A stretch of 6,575 nucleotides of DNA from Bacillota bacterium. Its GTDB lineage: Bacteria; Bacillota; Sulfobacillia; RBS10-35. A program made the position numbers and the translations under genes. This document shows, piece by piece, positions 6,532-6,575 of the stretch; position 1 is the first letter of the stretch; each line of letters opens with the position of its first letter. The notes below the pieces were generated by a model that worked only from the letters and a program-made list of their open reading frames with translations, did not search any database and was not told where the DNA came from. The stretch is from positions 1 through 6,575 of the forward strand of contig JASBVX010000080.1 of NCBI GenBank assembly GCA_029960865.1. The letters run 5' to 3'.

Positions 6532-6575
6532 ATAGCACGGCAGTTCAAGTCCAACCACAAGGTCGTGTATGCCTG
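6532..6575 (+). CDS. tnpA: IS200/IS605 TnpA-like Y1 transposase, amino-terminal fragment
   Basis: The frame ending at the window edge reads ARQFKSNHKVVYA, very close to the amino end of IS200/IS605 TnpA proteins, where a segment like 'FKSNnnVVYsCKYHvVWCPKYRR' is typical. TnpA is a small (about 130-150 residue) HUH/Y1 single-strand transposase; its HUH motif and catalytic tyrosine would lie beyond the window. No ATG, GTG or TTG lies in frame between the preceding TAG (6517-6519) and FKSN; the codon where Met would be expected is ATA (6532-6534). So this copy either uses an ATA start or has lost its start. I placed the start at ATA by family alignment from memory. Confidence 0.6.
   Translation, partial: MARQFKSNHKVVYA

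Larger units (their letters stand above)
6441..6575 (+). mobile_element. Left end of an IS200/IS605-family insertion sequence, cut by the window edge
   Basis: Three signs agree. The aldolase-like coding match stops at about 6440. A strong nested stem-loop follows at 6462-6503, as expected for the structured left ends of this family, which lack terminal inverted repeats. Then a Y1-transposase-like amino terminus begins at about 6532. The left boundary (about 6441) is estimated only from where the interrupted gene loses similarity; members insert next to short specific targets without target duplication, so no repeat marks the edge. Whether a tnpB gene follows cannot be seen. Confidence 0.6.

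Noticed and set aside
6543..6552. GTTCAAGTCC resembling a tRNA T-loop
   Set aside because: The flanks do not form a T-stem, and no D-arm, anticodon arm or acceptor stem can be drawn; it is better explained as coding for the FKS part of the TnpA-like protein.

Overview
The window is about 60% G+C by eye and is dominated by one minus-strand, operon-like gene set for a branched-chain/hydrophobic amino acid type (HAAT, LivKHMGF) ABC importer. Strong Shine-Dalgarno sequences (AAGGAGGT type), frequent GTG/TTG starts, lipoprotein signal peptides on the binding proteins and an IS200/IS605-type transposase at the edge suggest a bacterium, perhaps a thermophile of the Chloroflexota or deep-branching Firmicutes kind. 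That placement is a guess from style, not from a marker gene.

Layout in transcription order (right to left): lipoprotein substrate-binding protein 2 (6194-4971); a TetR-family regulator (4958-4311); a 92-base gap with two inverted repeats; lipoprotein substrate-binding protein 1 (4218-2974); ATPase LivG (2946-2176); ATPase LivF (2179-1457); permease LivH (1460-594); permease LivM (589 to beyond the left edge, amino-terminal 196 codons present). LivG-LivF and LivF-LivH overlap by 4 bases (GTGA), and LivM's ribosome binding site lies over the LivH stop codon, so the four membrane/ATPase genes look translationally coupled. Genes are packed with gaps of 4-27 bases apart from the one before binding protein 1.

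Working together: the two paralogous lipoproteins would capture ligand outside the membrane and deliver it to a LivH/LivM channel driven by LivG/LivF. The embedded TetR repressor probably senses the ligand or a derived metabolite and controls this operon. Two paralogous receptors for a single translocator suggest a widened or split ligand range. The ligand itself cannot be read from sequence.

The right end, on the plus strand, is a damaged region. A short frameshifted 5' piece (6284-6443) resembles the amino terminus of a PLP-dependent amino acid aldolase/racemase (alanine-racemase-like fold). It stops abruptly where a new sequence begins. That sequence has a nested stem-loop (6462-6503) followed by the first codons of an IS200/IS605 TnpA-like protein that runs off the window. 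The simplest reading is a mobile element inserted into, and leaving decayed, a gene divergent from the transporter.

I see no CRISPR array, rRNA, tRNA, or clear rho-independent terminator. Apart from the edge insertion and the receptor-regulator-receptor arrangement the window is ordinary, and I do not see a new defence or other novel system.
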